DNA of 64,000 nucleotides, taken from Ornithinimicrobium faecis (GTDB taxonomy: Bacteria > Actinomycetota > Actinomycetes > Actinomycetales > Dermatophilaceae). Made by a program: the position numbers and the translations under genes. Every line of letters starts with the position of its first letter. Positions within the stretch are counted from its first letter, which is position 1. A model generated the notes under the pieces. It had not been told where the DNA came from. It made no database searches and worked only from the letters and a program-made list of their open reading frames with translations. Of this stretch, positions 43,661 to 53,261 are shown in pieces. The stretch is from the NCBI RefSeq assembly GCF_023923225.1, contig NZ_CP099489.1, positions 1 through 64,000 on the forward strand. Reading direction: 5' to 3'.

Positions 43661-45135
43661 GACGAAGCGTCGCTATTTCCTCGAGCCACGTAGCGTCCGT
43701 TGGGATCACCAACGATCCGTCCGTCAGCGAACACGTGGTGACCCCGAACGAACGTGTCTGTCACGACCGATTCCAGGGTGAAGCCGTCGAACGGGGTGTA
43801 CTCCTGCGTCGACTCCGAGTCATCAGGGCGGATGACGGTCGACTGCGTGGGATCCACCAGTGCGATATCGGCATCGAAGCCCACCGCGATGTCGCCCTTA
43901 TTGGGCAGGCCGAACCGCTGCGCCGGGTTCCAGGAAGTCAGTTGCGCGATCCGCCGCTCGGACAGCCCACGCTTAAGTCCGGCGCCGACGAGTCCGGGGA
44001 GCAGGTATTCGGCGCCGCCGAACCCCGACTTTGCCATGAAGACGTCATCGCGATCCTCACCGTGGCCGAACTTCATCTCGTCCTTGCAGCACGCGTGGTC
44101 ACTGACGACCCAGTCGATGTCACCAGCGAGCAAGTGCTCCCACAGCGCCTCGACATCGTCTGCAGAGCGCAGCGGCGGGTTTACCTTGCCCCCGACACCT
44201 GCCGCGGTGTGGTAATCGGCGAGCAGGTGACCGATGGTGACCTCCCGTCGGAAGTTGATGTGGGGGAAGGCCTGTTGCATGGTTAGCGCAGCCTCCATCG
44301 CCTTGGCTGAACTGAGGTGCAGGAGGTTAATGTTGGGCAGCGCAGTCTCGTGGGCGAGGTAGGCGGCGATCGCGATCGCGAGGCCTTCGGAGTGCGGCGG
44401 CCGCGCGGCACTGTAGGCCTCGAGCCCCGTCAGCACACCCTCTGTCTGCACGAGCTGGGTGTAGGCCCGCATGATCTCGGCGGTCTCACAGTGCAGAGAC
44501 AACGAGATCTGGTCGGCCAACTCCGGTTGTTCCTCGCGTAGTCGCTGTATGCCGCGCATCACGAACTCGAAGTGGGCGAAATCGTAGTGCTCGTCTTCCC
44601 CCAGCATGAGGAAATCTCGCTGGCTGGAGGACGCACCGTGCAACCCGAAGCCGCCGTAGAACATGAAGATCTTGAACGACGTGACGCCGAACTTCTCGGC
44701 GATCAGGGGTAGTTCCTCAATGTGTTGTCGCGACATCGGGGCGACGTGGAAGGCGTAGTCGATGTGAGCGCGGCCCTCGCACGCGGCGAGCACCTTGGGC
44801 AGGAACTGCTCATAGGGCCCGCCCTCGTTGAGGTAGTACTGCCCGGTCCGGGTGTAATTGATACCAGTGGTGACACCGCCCTGGGCAGCGGCACGCGACT
44901 CGGTGACCACGTCCTCCCGGTACGGGTTGTAGATCCCCCAGTGCTGGTGCGCGTCGACGGCGCCGGGGAACGCCAACTTCCCTTGGCCGTCGACCAGGGC
45001 GGCTGCGCGGTTGGCGTCGATCGACGGCGCTACGGCGGCAATTGTCTCGTCTTTGACGGCGATGTCACCGTCGAACACGTCAGCACTCGCGCTTGCCACG
45101 CGAACGTTCTTGATGAGTAGGTCGAACTCAGACAT
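43657..45135 (-). CDS. Dihydropyrimidinase/hydantoinase-like amidohydrolase
   Basis: The 492-aa product has metal-site residues of the cyclic amidohydrolase family: DAHQHWG (HxH) near residue 61, the probable carboxylated Lys in SFKIFMFYGG, LHCET, LLHLSSAKAM and the late Asp in WVVSDHACC. The family opens cyclic amides such as dihydropyrimidines, hydantoins, allantoin and dihydroorotate. A strong AAGGAG precedes ATG, which overlaps the MmgE/PrpD stop by eight bases. It suggests that a cyclic amide or ureide is an intermediate. Confidence 0.9.
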   Translation of the reverse strand: MSEFDLLIKNVRVASASADVFDGDIAVKDETIAAVAPSIDANRAAALVDGQGKLAFPGAVDAHQHWGIYNPYREDVVTESRAAAQGGVTTGINYTRTGQYYLNEGGPYEQFLPKVLAACEGRAHIDYAFHVAPMSRQHIEELPLIAEKFGVTSFKIFMFYGGFGLHGASSSQRDFLMLGEDEHYDFAHFEFVMRGIQRLREEQPELADQISLSLHCETAEIMRAYTQLVQTEGVLTGLEAYSAARPPHSEGLAIAIAAYLAHETALPNINLLHLSSAKAMEAALTMQQAFPHINFRREVTIGHLLADYHTAAGVGGKVNPPLRSADDVEALWEHLLAGDIDWVVSDHACCKDEMKFGHGEDRDDVFMAKSGFGGAEYLLPGLVGAGLKRGLSERRIAQLTSWNPAQRFGLPNKGDIAVGFDADIALVDPTQSTVIRPDDSESTQEYTPFDGFTLESVVTDTFVRGHHVFADGRIVGDPNGRYVARGNSDASS

Positions 45136-46585
45136 GTGAACTCCTTGGGGGGAACGGCTCCAGGACTGGGGTGGTGAGAATCGCGGTGTGGTGCTTGATT
45201 ACCTCGCCGACGTCGTCGAGTTGCTCCAGGCAACTGACTGCTTGCTGAACGTGGGTGATCGCGGCGTCGTTCAACATCCGTGCGGCGTTGTCGCGGAACT
45301 TGGTCGAGAGTTCTTCAAAGCTCAGCGGGCGCTGCGGTCCGCCGCGGTTCACGAGGATCTTCTTGACCTGCTCGAGCCCGCTCGTCGTCCGTACCCGTAG
45401 AACGCACGGGAACTGGTTCGGGAAGATCCGGTCGCACTCGGGGTCGGCGACCACGCTGACTTTGGCCATTATCTTGCGCAGATCCGGATCGGTCGCCCTG
45501 GCCGTTGTGAAGTCATCTAGCCCGAGGCCCAGCCCGCTACCGCCGCTCAAGGCCGCCGCGATGACAAACGGTGCGCTGAATTGCGCCATGTATCCCGTCT
45601 CTGGAGCACGCTTGACGTGGATCGGGTCACCGATGGTGCGCACCGTCGAGGTCGGTACCCCGACTTCGATGTCTTCCACCTGCTCGGGACGGAGGCCTTC
45701 GGCACGCAGTTCCAGGGCCGCGTCGATAGCCGCATGTGTGAAGTGGTTGGCAGGATAGGGCTTGAAGAAGATGTCTGGCGTCGCCCACTGCGTACCGAGT
45801 CCTTCGGTGATCTCACTTGCGGTGAAGTTGCCGTGGAGCCACGCTTGGAAGAACCCGAACCGCCCCTCCAGTACGGTCGGTGGCCCCGTGAAGCCGAGTG
45901 CAACCAGTTGGGCCGCCGACACGGCCGCGTGGGCGGCCCAGCCGCAGTGCAGCCGTTTGACGGTGCCACCTGTTCGGTTGGACTCGATGATTCCAGCTGC
46001 CATTGATGCCGCGACTCCCAGAACGTCCGCGAGCCCCCGCTCATCGAGGCCGGAGAGCTTTCCGGCAGCAACGGCCGAGCCCAGGGCCCCCGCGATCGAG
46101 GTCGCGTGTTGACCGTGTTCGAAGAACGTCGAGGTGCCCGCCTCGCGGTCGTAGCCGGCCATACCAATCCGCACGCACACCTCGATACCGACTGCGATGG
46201 CAGCGATCACCTGTTCGCCGTTGGCGCGATTCGCCTCGCCCGCCGCGAGTGCTGCGGGAATCACCGAGGCGCTGGGGTGCAGCACAGAGGGCAAGTGGGT
46301 GTCGTCGTAGTCGAGGGAGTGAGCCAACACGCCGTTGGCGAAGGCTGCGGCCGCGGCCGGTACCTGCTCGGGGATGCCGATCGCGGTCGCCTGTGGGGCG
46401 CCACCCTGTGTCTTGACCCATTGCAAGGCCCCGTGGCTGGTGTCCAGTTCGGTAGCTGCGAAGCAGATCCCGAGGATGTCGAGGACGCGGCCGCGCACAC
46501 TCTCGATGACCTCCCCTGGCAGGGTGTCAAACGAGACGCCTGCGGCGAAACGGGCCAGCTGCTGTGACAGAGTCGGTTCAGCCAC
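45128..46585 (-). CDS. MmgE/PrpD-family protein
   Basis: The 485-aa product shows family signatures: HSLDYDDTHLPSVLHPSASV near residue 90, YDREAGTSTFFEHGQHATSI, and KRLHCGWAAHAAVSAAQL. The family includes 2-methylcitrate dehydratase, cis-aconitate decarboxylase and iminodisuccinate epimerase, so it acts on tri/dicarboxylic acids. GTG at 46585 is chosen because it overlaps the cyclase stop by eight bases; a longer frame lies inside that gene. It sits second in the leftward operon. Confidence 0.88.
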   Translation of the reverse strand: MAEPTLSQQLARFAAGVSFDTLPGEVIESVRGRVLDILGICFAATELDTSHGALQWVKTQGGAPQATAIGIPEQVPAAAAAFANGVLAHSLDYDDTHLPSVLHPSASVIPAALAAGEANRANGEQVIAAIAVGIEVCVRIGMAGYDREAGTSTFFEHGQHATSIAGALGSAVAAGKLSGLDERGLADVLGVAASMAAGIIESNRTGGTVKRLHCGWAAHAAVSAAQLVALGFTGPPTVLEGRFGFFQAWLHGNFTASEITEGLGTQWATPDIFFKPYPANHFTHAAIDAALELRAEGLRPEQVEDIEVGVPTSTVRTIGDPIHVKRAPETGYMAQFSAPFVIAAALSGGSGLGLGLDDFTTARATDPDLRKIMAKVSVVADPECDRIFPNQFPCVLRVRTTSGLEQVKKILVNRGGPQRPLSFEELSTKFRDNAARMLNDAAITHVQQAVSCLEQLDDVGEVIKHHTAILTTPVLEPFPPRSSHV

Positions 46586-47393
46586 GCGAGACCACCGCCA
46601 GCGGCCGCACCGGTGAACCGGTGGCTCCGAAGATGTTGAGTGGCGCGAGCACGAGCGTGAACTCATACACTCGATCGACTGAGATCTGCTCGAGGTTCAT
46701 GGTCTCGATGATGTAGATGCCGCTCTCGACCAGGAACAGGCGGTGCACCGGCAGCAAGCCGTGACCGGCACCCGGCCTCAGATGCTCGAAGGCGATGGAA
46801 TCGGCGCCGGCGGCGTGGATGCCCTGTGTTGCGAGCCACCGGGCGACGGCCTCACCGATCCCCGGCACACCCGTCGCGCCCCCGACGAAGGCCTGGCCCT
46901 CGTCGAACTTCGCGCCCCACCCTGACCGAATCAGCACCACGTCCCCTTTGCGCACCTCGGTCTGTTGGGCATTGAGAGCGTCCTGGAACTCGGTGAGTGT
47001 TATCTCGTGATCGCCGTCCAAAGTGGTCACGCCGAGGTGCGCGGCGACGTCGACCAGCACTCCGCGGCGGATCATCGGTTCGATGGTGTGGACACCATGC
47101 TGGACATACCGACCTCCGATGCACGCCTCTTCGGCGTCGACGCCGCCGAAGAGTGCACCGTCCTGGCTGACGTGAGCGAGCGCATCGATGTGGGTTCCCA
47201 CGTGGGTGCCGGTCGTGATCATGTCGTTCGCCGCGCTCCCACCGTCGGCACGCACCGAATCCCCGTGCCTGCGGGGGACGACGTGCCAGAACGGCGGATG
47301 GTTCGGTGATTGCGGCATACCGATCCGGAGTTCGCGGGCGAGGTCGTAGGCCCTGACACCAGCGGAGACCACGTCTAGAAGCTGATCGGTCAC
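46578..47393 (-). CDS. Cyclase-family (kynurenine-formamidase-like) metal hydrolase
   Basis: The 271-aa product has the motif GTHVGTHIDALAH (HxGTHxDxxxH), which binds zinc or manganese in this family, and later RSGWGAKF and GIHAAGADSIAFEHL. Members hydrolyse amides such as N-formylkynurenine or isatin. GTG at 47393 is chosen, with AGAGGG upstream; an in-frame extension into the divergent promoter is unlikely. It is the first gene of the leftward operon. Confidence 0.88.
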   Translation of the reverse strand: MTDQLLDVVSAGVRAYDLARELRIGMPQSPNHPPFWHVVPRRHGDSVRADGGSAANDMITTGTHVGTHIDALAHVSQDGALFGGVDAEEACIGGRYVQHGVHTIEPMIRRGVLVDVAAHLGVTTLDGDHEITLTEFQDALNAQQTEVRKGDVVLIRSGWGAKFDEGQAFVGGATGVPGIGEAVARWLATQGIHAAGADSIAFEHLRPGAGHGLLPVHRLFLVESGIYIIETMNLEQISVDRVYEFTLVLAPLNIFGATGSPVRPLAVVSRG

Positions 47394-47459
47394 AGAGACC
47401 CTCTCTTGGTTGTGAACGTCTGGCGTGGCGGGAGTCGCGCCGGCCCTGAGTAGCAACAA

Positions 47460-47476
47460 GTTCCACTCACTGGAAC
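47460..47476. promoter_or_regulatory. Palindrome GTTCCA-N5-TGGAAC, candidate IclR operator (left operon)
   Basis: A perfect 6-base inverted repeat with a 5-base spacer lies 67 bases before the cyclase gene. It has the same design as the site at 47609-47625 and the form of known IclR-family operators. The local IclR gene lies at 55965-56792. Confidence 0.6.
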
Positions 47477-47608
47477 ACGCCTCGTGAGTGAGGCATCGGA
47501 ACCATCTAAGCACACCAAACCGTGTCTCGACCAGGGAATCCAAAAAAAAATTCTCCTAGCCATTGACGTAGGCCCCGACCGATGGCAGTCTTGGAGACAC
47601 GAACCCAA

Positions 47609-47625
47609 GTTCCGCTGAACGGAAC
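47609..47625. promoter_or_regulatory. Palindrome GTTCCG-N5-CGGAAC, candidate IclR operator (right operon)
   Basis: A perfect inverted repeat with a 5-base spacer lies 31 bases before the binding-protein gene and 40 bases after a possible -35 TTGACG (47563-47568). Repressor bound here could block the rightward promoter. Confidence 0.6.
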
Positions 47626-47656
47626 GGGACCGCCACTTGCTCTAGAGAGGGCAGAT

Positions 47657-48775
47657 ATGCACAAGTCAAGTGTTCTGAAGCCGTTAGCCGCGCTCGTGGC
47701 CCTGATGATGATGGTGACGGCGTGCTCCTCCGGCAACAGTGAGACAACCGAGGGCGACGACGGCTCGGAGACCACGGGCATCACTGTCGGGTTCGCGCGC
47801 AACACAGTGACTGCAGCGGAAGAGATCTTCACGTACGCGGTCCCTACGGGACTCGGCTTCTTCGAGGAGGAGGGGCTGGAGGTCGACATGGTCACCGCCG
47901 ACGGATCGACTGCTGCGATCCAGGCGCTTTCCGGCGGCAGTGCTGACATCGCCTACGCCTCCTCGGCCAACATCCTGACCGCGATCGAGCAGGGTGTTCC
48001 GGTCAAGGCCTTCGCCGGCCTGACCCTGCACTGGCCGTACTACATCGGCGTCCCAGAAGACAGTGACATCGAATCGATAGAGGACCTCGAGGGCAAGCGG
48101 ATCGGTGTCATCAGTCTCGCCTCCGCCTCCTACTCGGATGTCAAGGCCAACCTGGCCGAGGCAGGCCTGGAAGAGACCGATGTCGAGATCATCCCAGTCG
48201 GCGCGGGCGCCTCCGCCGCGGCTGCACTGGAGAACGGTGAGATCGACGCTGTCGACTCCTACACGGACTCGTTCACGGTGATGAACAACAGTGGCATCAC
48301 ACTGACCCTGCTCGAGCGACCGGCAAAGCTGGACGATCTGTTCAGCGTCACGATGGTGACGACCGAGGAGATGCTCGAGAACAACCCCGAGGCGCTGGCC
48401 GGCTTTGTCCGTGCCGCCTACAAAGGCATTGTCTACTCGCAGGTGAACCCCGAAGAGGCGCTGCAGCTGGGCTTTGATGAGTTCGACGTGCTCCCTGGTG
48501 CCGCAGACCCAGAGGGTGAAGAAGCTCAGGAGAGCCTGGCGGCCATGCAGACTGCCCTGCTCGACTCATTGCCGAAGGATCCTGCCGCCGACCCAGCGGA
48601 GTGGGGCAACTGGCTCGAACTCTCCGACGAGCGCTGGCAGGCAGTGATCGACTACGCCCTCACCACTGACCAGATCACCACCGAGATGACCGTGTCCGAC
48701 GTTTGGGACGGATCTCTAATGTCGCAGTACTTCGACTTCGACCCCACCGCTGTAGCACAGACGGAAGAGCGGTAA
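47657..48775 (+). CDS. ABC transporter substrate-binding lipoprotein (NMT1/ThiY/SsuA type)
   Basis: The 372-aa product has a lipoprotein signal (LKPLAALVALMMMVTACSS, Cys at residue ~22) and the NMT1-like fold: VGFARNTVTAAEEIFTYAVP, GLGFFEEEGLEVDMV, GGSADIAYASSANILTAIEQ. Such proteins bind thiamin pyrimidine, sulfonates, nitrate or other N-containing acids. ATG at 47657 follows AGAGAGG. It begins the rightward operon with its ATPase and permease and sets the uptake specificity. Confidence 0.92.
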   Translation: MHKSSVLKPLAALVALMMMVTACSSGNSETTEGDDGSETTGITVGFARNTVTAAEEIFTYAVPTGLGFFEEEGLEVDMVTADGSTAAIQALSGGSADIAYASSANILTAIEQGVPVKAFAGLTLHWPYYIGVPEDSDIESIEDLEGKRIGVISLASASYSDVKANLAEAGLEETDVEIIPVGAGASAAAALENGEIDAVDSYTDSFTVMNNSGITLTLLERPAKLDDLFSVTMVTTEEMLENNPEALAGFVRAAYKGIVYSQVNPEEALQLGFDEFDVLPGAADPEGEEAQESLAAMQTALLDSLPKDPAADPAEWGNWLELSDERWQAVIDYALTTDQITTEMTVSDVWDGSLMSQYFDFDPTAVAQTEER

Positions 48776-48829
48776 GTGGAACCCGGAGGGGCCGACGAGC
48801 TCAACGGAGCACGAGGGAACAGCAGATCG

Positions 48830-49612
48830 ATGAATCCTGGTCGGGCTCTCATTGAGGTGCGAGGCCTCACCAAGGTCTACCGACCGCGTCGATCGACTCC
48901 CACCATCGCACTCGACAACGTCGCCCTGTCCGTGGAGGAAGGCGAGTTCGTCGCTCTCGTCGGCCCCTCCGGCTGCGGCAAGACCACCATGCTGAAGATC
49001 CTCGCTGGCCTGGTGCCCACCTTCGACGGTCATGTCTCGCTGGGCGGGCACCCCGTCTCTGGTCCCAGCTCGGACGTCGGCGTCGTGTTCCAACAGCCCA
49101 CCCTGCTGCCATGGCGCACGATTCTCGAGAACATCATGATTCCCATCGAGGTCCAGCGCCTCGACAAAGGGGCCGGTCTGGATCGAGCCCACCAGTTGAT
49201 GGACACCGTGGGCCTGGCAGGATTCGGAGACAAATACCCCAAGGAGCTCTCCGGCGGCATGCAACAGCGCGCCGGGATCTGCCGGGCGCTCATCCACGAC
49301 CCCAAGGTGCTGCTCATGGATGAGCCGTTCGGCGCCCTCGATGCCATGACCAGAGAGTTCATGAACGAGGAGCTGCAACGGATCTGGCTCACCAGCGGGA
49401 AGACCGTGGTCTTCGTGACCCACTCCATCCCCGAAGCCGCCTTCCTGGCCGACCGAGTCGTGGTCATGACACCACGGCCGGGTCGCATCGCTGAGGTCGT
49501 CGACGTCGACCTCAGTCGCCCGCGATCCCTCGGCGATATGGCCACCGCGGCTGCCGGGATCACACTGGATCGCATCCGTGCGCACTTTAACAACAGTTCA
49601 ATGGTTGACTGA
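48830..49612 (+). CDS. ABC transporter ATP-binding protein (SsuB/TauB type)
   Basis: The 260-aa product has Walker A GPSGCGKTTM, Q-loop VFQQPTLLPWRT, signature LSGGMQQRAGICRAL, Walker B LLMDEPFGALD and switch FVTHSIPEA. ATG at 48830 gives the family N-terminus; an in-frame GTG at 48776, directly after the binding-protein stop, would add 18 residues. It powers import with the neighbouring permease. Confidence 0.93.
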   Translation: MNPGRALIEVRGLTKVYRPRRSTPTIALDNVALSVEEGEFVALVGPSGCGKTTMLKILAGLVPTFDGHVSLGGHPVSGPSSDVGVVFQQPTLLPWRTILENIMIPIEVQRLDKGAGLDRAHQLMDTVGLAGFGDKYPKELSGGMQQRAGICRALIHDPKVLLMDEPFGALDAMTREFMNEELQRIWLTSGKTVVFVTHSIPEAAFLADRVVVMTPRPGRIAEVVDVDLSRPRSLGDMATAAAGITLDRIRAHFNNSSMVD

Positions 49613-49629
49613 GCGAAAGGGAGCCAGCG

Positions 49630-50478
49630 ATGACAAATACCACCCCCGCCCCGGCCGCCACGACCAACGAGGCGGCCAAGAAGGACCAGGCGAACCTCGC
49701 TTCCCTGTTCGCCAGGAAGCCCGAGTTCTACCTTGTGCCGCTCGTCTTCGTAGTCATCATCACCGCTTGGGAACTGTCGGTTCGACTCTTCGATATTCCG
49801 AAGATAGTCCTGCCCGGGCCCCTCGCGGTTGCCTCCGCCTTCACCGATCTCGTATCCCAAGACACATTCTGGGCCCACCTCTGGGTTACATCGCGCGAGG
49901 TCCTGTTGGGCTACGGGTTAGGTGTCTTGATCGCTCTGGTGCTCGGCGCGCTGATCTCGCAGGCGCGGGTGCTCGAACGTGCGTTCATGCCGTATGTCGT
50001 CGCGTTCCAGACTATCCCAAGCGTCGCGCTCGCGCCCCTTTTCGTGGTCTGGTTCGGCTTCGGCGAACTATCCAAAATCGTCATGGCAGCAATCATCTCG
50101 TTCTTCCCGATCCTGGTGAACGTCATCGCTGGCCTGAAGGCATCCGATCCCGACCAACTGCAGATGATGCGTTCCTTCGGGGCGAATTCGGGACAAGTAT
50201 TCTGGAAAGTCAAGATCCGGAACTCACTTCCGTATGTCTTCACCGGGTTGAAGATCGGCGCCCTGTTCGCTCTCGTGGGAGCGATCGTTGGGGAGTTCGT
50301 CGGAGCCAGCCACGGACTCGGATACCTCATCCTTCAGTACAATTACCAGTTCAACATCGCGGGGATGTTCTCGGTCCTCATCGTGCTGGCAGTGATCGGC
50401 ATGACTCTTCACGCCTTCATCAGCATGATCGAACGGCGCGTGGTGTTCTGGGCCGGAGAGGACAGCCATGCGGCATAG
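49630..50478 (+). CDS. ABC transporter permease (SsuC/TauC type)
   Basis: The 282-aa product has about six membrane helices (first YLVPLVFVVIITAWELSV). The EAA-like coupling loop is MMRSFGANSGQVFWKVKIRN, and LIVLAVIGMTLHAFISMIER lies at the end. AAGGGAG precedes the ATG. It lies 17 bases after the ATPase gene and overlaps the aminotransferase gene by 11 bases. Confidence 0.93.
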   Translation: MTNTTPAPAATTNEAAKKDQANLASLFARKPEFYLVPLVFVVIITAWELSVRLFDIPKIVLPGPLAVASAFTDLVSQDTFWAHLWVTSREVLLGYGLGVLIALVLGALISQARVLERAFMPYVVAFQTIPSVALAPLFVVWFGFGELSKIVMAAIISFFPILVNVIAGLKASDPDQLQMMRSFGANSGQVFWKVKIRNSLPYVFTGLKIGALFALVGAIVGEFVGASHGLGYLILQYNYQFNIAGMFSVLIVLAVIGMTLHAFISMIERRVVFWAGEDSHAA

Positions 50479-51766
50479 CCTGAGGATGTCGCGAACCTTC
50501 GACGCGTCGCGCGCCTACCGTGATCGCGCCGTCAGGTCTTTGCCCCGAGGCGTCTCATCCTCTCCCCGCGCCTCCCAACGTCCGGTTGCGATCGTGCAGG
50601 AGCACGCCGACGGCTGCCACGTCACCGACACCGACGGCAACACCTACATCGACTACGCACTCGGATACGGTCCCCTGCTGTTGGGTCACACCCCGGGGCC
50701 CGTGCTCGACGCGGTGCGTCGCGCGCTCGACCTGGGGTTACGCACCGGAGGCGTCACCGCGGGCGAGGCCGAGTTGGCCGAACGAGTAGCCGAGTGCGTC
50801 CCGAGCGCCGAAGTCACGACCTTCCTCAGCTCCGGCACCGAGGCTGTGCAACTGGCACTGCGCATCGCTCGGTCAGAGACGGCACGCACCCGGGTAGTGA
50901 AGTTCAGGGGCCACTACCACGGCTGGGCCGACAGCATGCACGTCGCCAACGCACCAGGCAGTGACGACCCGACCACCACCGGTCAGGATCCCCTTGCCGC
51001 CGAGAACGTCATTCTGCTCGACTGGGGCGATCTGAAAGCGCTGAACGAGACCCTCGACGACACGATCGCCGCCGTAATCACCGAGCCCGCCGCTGTCAAC
51101 GCCGGTTGTTTCGAGCCCGAGCCAGGTTTCCTCGAGGGATTACGACGCGCCACCACAGCCAACGGCACGATGCTGATCTTCGACGAGATCATCACCGGCT
51201 TCCGACTCGGACTCGGTGGTGCCCAGGGCAGATACGGGGTCAACCCCGACCTCACGGTACTCGGCAAAGCGCTAGGAGCGGGGTTGCCCATCAGTGCAGT
51301 CACCGGAAGTAGGGCCGCGATGCGGCCCGTGGCTTCAGGGCGCATGCTCCACCGAGGCACCTACAACGGCAACCCCCTCTCGGTTGCTTCCGGCAACGCC
51401 TGCCTGAAGCAACTAGCAAATAGCGCCGACGTGCTGTACCCCCGCATGGAGGCGCAGGTAACCCGGCTCGCGGCGGGGATCCGCGAGGCCGCGGAGCGAC
51501 TGGCCGCACCTGTGCACGTCAACCACGTCGGGACCTGCCTGCAGGTCTTCGTGTCACCGAGTCCAGTTGAACGACTCACCGACACTATCGGCCTGGACAA
51601 GGAGGCCGTACTCGAGCTCTCCGGGCTACTGGTGGAACGCGGCGTGATGACGTTGCCACGTGGTCTGATGTACCTCTCGGTCGAGCACACGGAGGCGGAC
51701 ATCGACGACACCATCTGGGCGTTCGAGTCAGCACTCGACGCATTCACTCACGGCACTACCAACTGA
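50468..51766 (+). CDS. Class III aminotransferase, glutamate-1-semialdehyde-aminomutase-like
   Basis: The 432-aa PLP enzyme shows YIDYALGYGPLLLGH, the phosphate-binding SSGTEAVQLALR, FDEIITGFRLGLGGAQ, and the Schiff-base Lys in LTVLGKALGAGLP. It resembles GSA aminomutase and beta-amino-acid aminotransferases. It is not a heme gene here, since it lies between an importer and an aldehyde dehydrogenase. It probably converts an amino acid to a semialdehyde for the next enzyme. GGAGAGG precedes ATG at 50468. Confidence 0.9.
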   Translation: MRHSLRMSRTFDASRAYRDRAVRSLPRGVSSSPRASQRPVAIVQEHADGCHVTDTDGNTYIDYALGYGPLLLGHTPGPVLDAVRRALDLGLRTGGVTAGEAELAERVAECVPSAEVTTFLSSGTEAVQLALRIARSETARTRVVKFRGHYHGWADSMHVANAPGSDDPTTTGQDPLAAENVILLDWGDLKALNETLDDTIAAVITEPAAVNAGCFEPEPGFLEGLRRATTANGTMLIFDEIITGFRLGLGGAQGRYGVNPDLTVLGKALGAGLPISAVTGSRAAMRPVASGRMLHRGTYNGNPLSVASGNACLKQLANSADVLYPRMEAQVTRLAAGIREAAERLAAPVHVNHVGTCLQVFVSPSPVERLTDTIGLDKEAVLELSGLLVERGVMTLPRGLMYLSVEHTEADIDDTIWAFESALDAFTHGTTN

Positions 51767-51785
51767 CCACCCCGGAGGGATGGCT

Positions 51786-53261
51786 ATGACCCTGGACTCG
51801 AGGCACCGGTTGGCGCCGACGACCCAACCCGAGATGACAATCAATGGCGAGTCCGTCCGCGGTGCAGGAACCGTTCTCGCCATCCCCAACCCGGCCACGG
51901 GTGAACTCCTCGCCGAGGTGCCCTCTGCCTCGATGGACCAGGTGGACCAGGCAGCGACCGCTGCTGCGACCGCACTCTCTGGCTGGGCTGCCACGCCACG
52001 TGCCGAACGCTCCCGGCTGATCCACCGGTTCTGCGACCAGCTCGAGGCGGCCTCCGACCACCTCATCTCCACGATCATCAACGAGGTGGGCACACCCGTG
52101 ACACTGGCGGAGTCGCTGCAGATCGGCTTCCCCATCGAGCAGATGCGCTGGTATGCCGATCTGATCCGTGCCGATGACTCAGTCGACCTAGGCGTGGCCA
52201 CTTATGGGCAACCGCGCCGTTCTGTGGTCTACCACCGCCCGGTGGGAGTCGTCGCGGCCATCTCCGCATACAACTATCCCCTGCACCTGGGGATGTGGAA
52301 GGTCGGCGCAGCGCTCGCCGCGGGATGCACTATCGTGCTGATGCCCTCGCCGCGAACCCCGCTCGCGGTGCTCGCAGTGGGACGGATCGCCCGTGAGTCC
52401 GGCCTGCCCGACGGTGTGCTTAATGTCATCGTCGGTGGGCCCGACGTTGGGCGGGCGCTGACCGAGAACCCCCAGGTAAACAAGATCTCATTCACCGGCT
52501 CCGACGCAGTCGGGCAGCACATCATTTCCCAATCTGCGGCCGGGATCAAGAGGGTCACCCTGGAACTCGGCGGTAAGTCCCCGGCGATCATCCTGGAGGG
52601 CGCAGACCTCATGGTCGCCGCGAACCAGGTACATCGCCGCTACACCCGCAACGCCGGCCAGGGGTGCGCCTCTCCCACCCGGCTCCTCGTCCACCGGGAC
52701 GCCGTCTCGGACTTCATCGCCGCAACGGAGCAGGTATACGACGACCTGGTCGTGGGTGACCCATGGGACCGTGCGACAGATGTCGGACCGGTGATACGTC
52801 CAGAACACCGGGATCGGATCGAGGGCATGGTCTCCGACGCCATCGGCCGGGGGGCCCGGATCGCCGTTGGCGGCGGCCGCCCCGAATTCGCCGGGGGCTG
52901 GTGGGTGAACCCGCTGATGCTCACCGGACTAGACAACTCCGACCCCATCGCCCAGAACGAGGTCTTCGGGCCGGTGTCGGTCCTGCTGCCGTACTCGACC
53001 CTCGACGAAGCGATTGCCATAGCGAACGACTCAAGGTTCGGGCTGAACGGCTACCTCTACGGCGACCCCGAGATCGCCGCAACAGTCGCTCCGCAACTTC
53101 GCGTCGGCACCGTCGCCATCAACGAAGCCAGCGGCCTTCGCCCGGACGCCCCCTTCGGCGGCTTCGGCTTCAGCGGTATCGGCCGGGAGGGCGGCGTGTG
53201 GGGACTTTCGGCCTTCCAGGAAACCCAACACATCCAGTACCCACTCAGCAAGGACGGTTAA
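51786..53261 (+). CDS. Aldehyde dehydrogenase (NAD(P)-dependent)
   Basis: The 491-aa product has GVVAAISAYNYPLHLGMWKV, FTGSDAVGQHI, the catalytic Glu in LELGGKSP, and the nucleophile Cys in NAGQGCASPTRLLV. It oxidises an aldehyde, probably the semialdehyde made by the aminotransferase, to an acid. GGAGG (51774-51778) fits the ATG at 51786 better than the adjacent in-frame ATG at 51780. The next gene begins directly after its stop. Confidence 0.93.
   Translation: MTLDSRHRLAPTTQPEMTINGESVRGAGTVLAIPNPATGELLAEVPSASMDQVDQAATAAATALSGWAATPRAERSRLIHRFCDQLEAASDHLISTIINEVGTPVTLAESLQIGFPIEQMRWYADLIRADDSVDLGVATYGQPRRSVVYHRPVGVVAAISAYNYPLHLGMWKVGAALAAGCTIVLMPSPRTPLAVLAVGRIARESGLPDGVLNVIVGGPDVGRALTENPQVNKISFTGSDAVGQHIISQSAAGIKRVTLELGGKSPAIILEGADLMVAANQVHRRYTRNAGQGCASPTRLLVHRDAVSDFIAATEQVYDDLVVGDPWDRATDVGPVIRPEHRDRIEGMVSDAIGRGARIAVGGGRPEFAGGWWVNPLMLTGLDNSDPIAQNEVFGPVSVLLPYSTLDEAIAIANDSRFGLNGYLYGDPEIAATVAPQLRVGTVAINEASGLRPDAPFGGFGFSGIGREGGVWGLSAFQETQHIQYPLSKDG

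Noticed and set aside
50468..51766. Heme-pathway glutamate-1-semialdehyde aminomutase
   Set aside because: Sequence style fits, but the gene sits in a catabolic operon without heme genes, so a general class III aminotransferase is the safer call.
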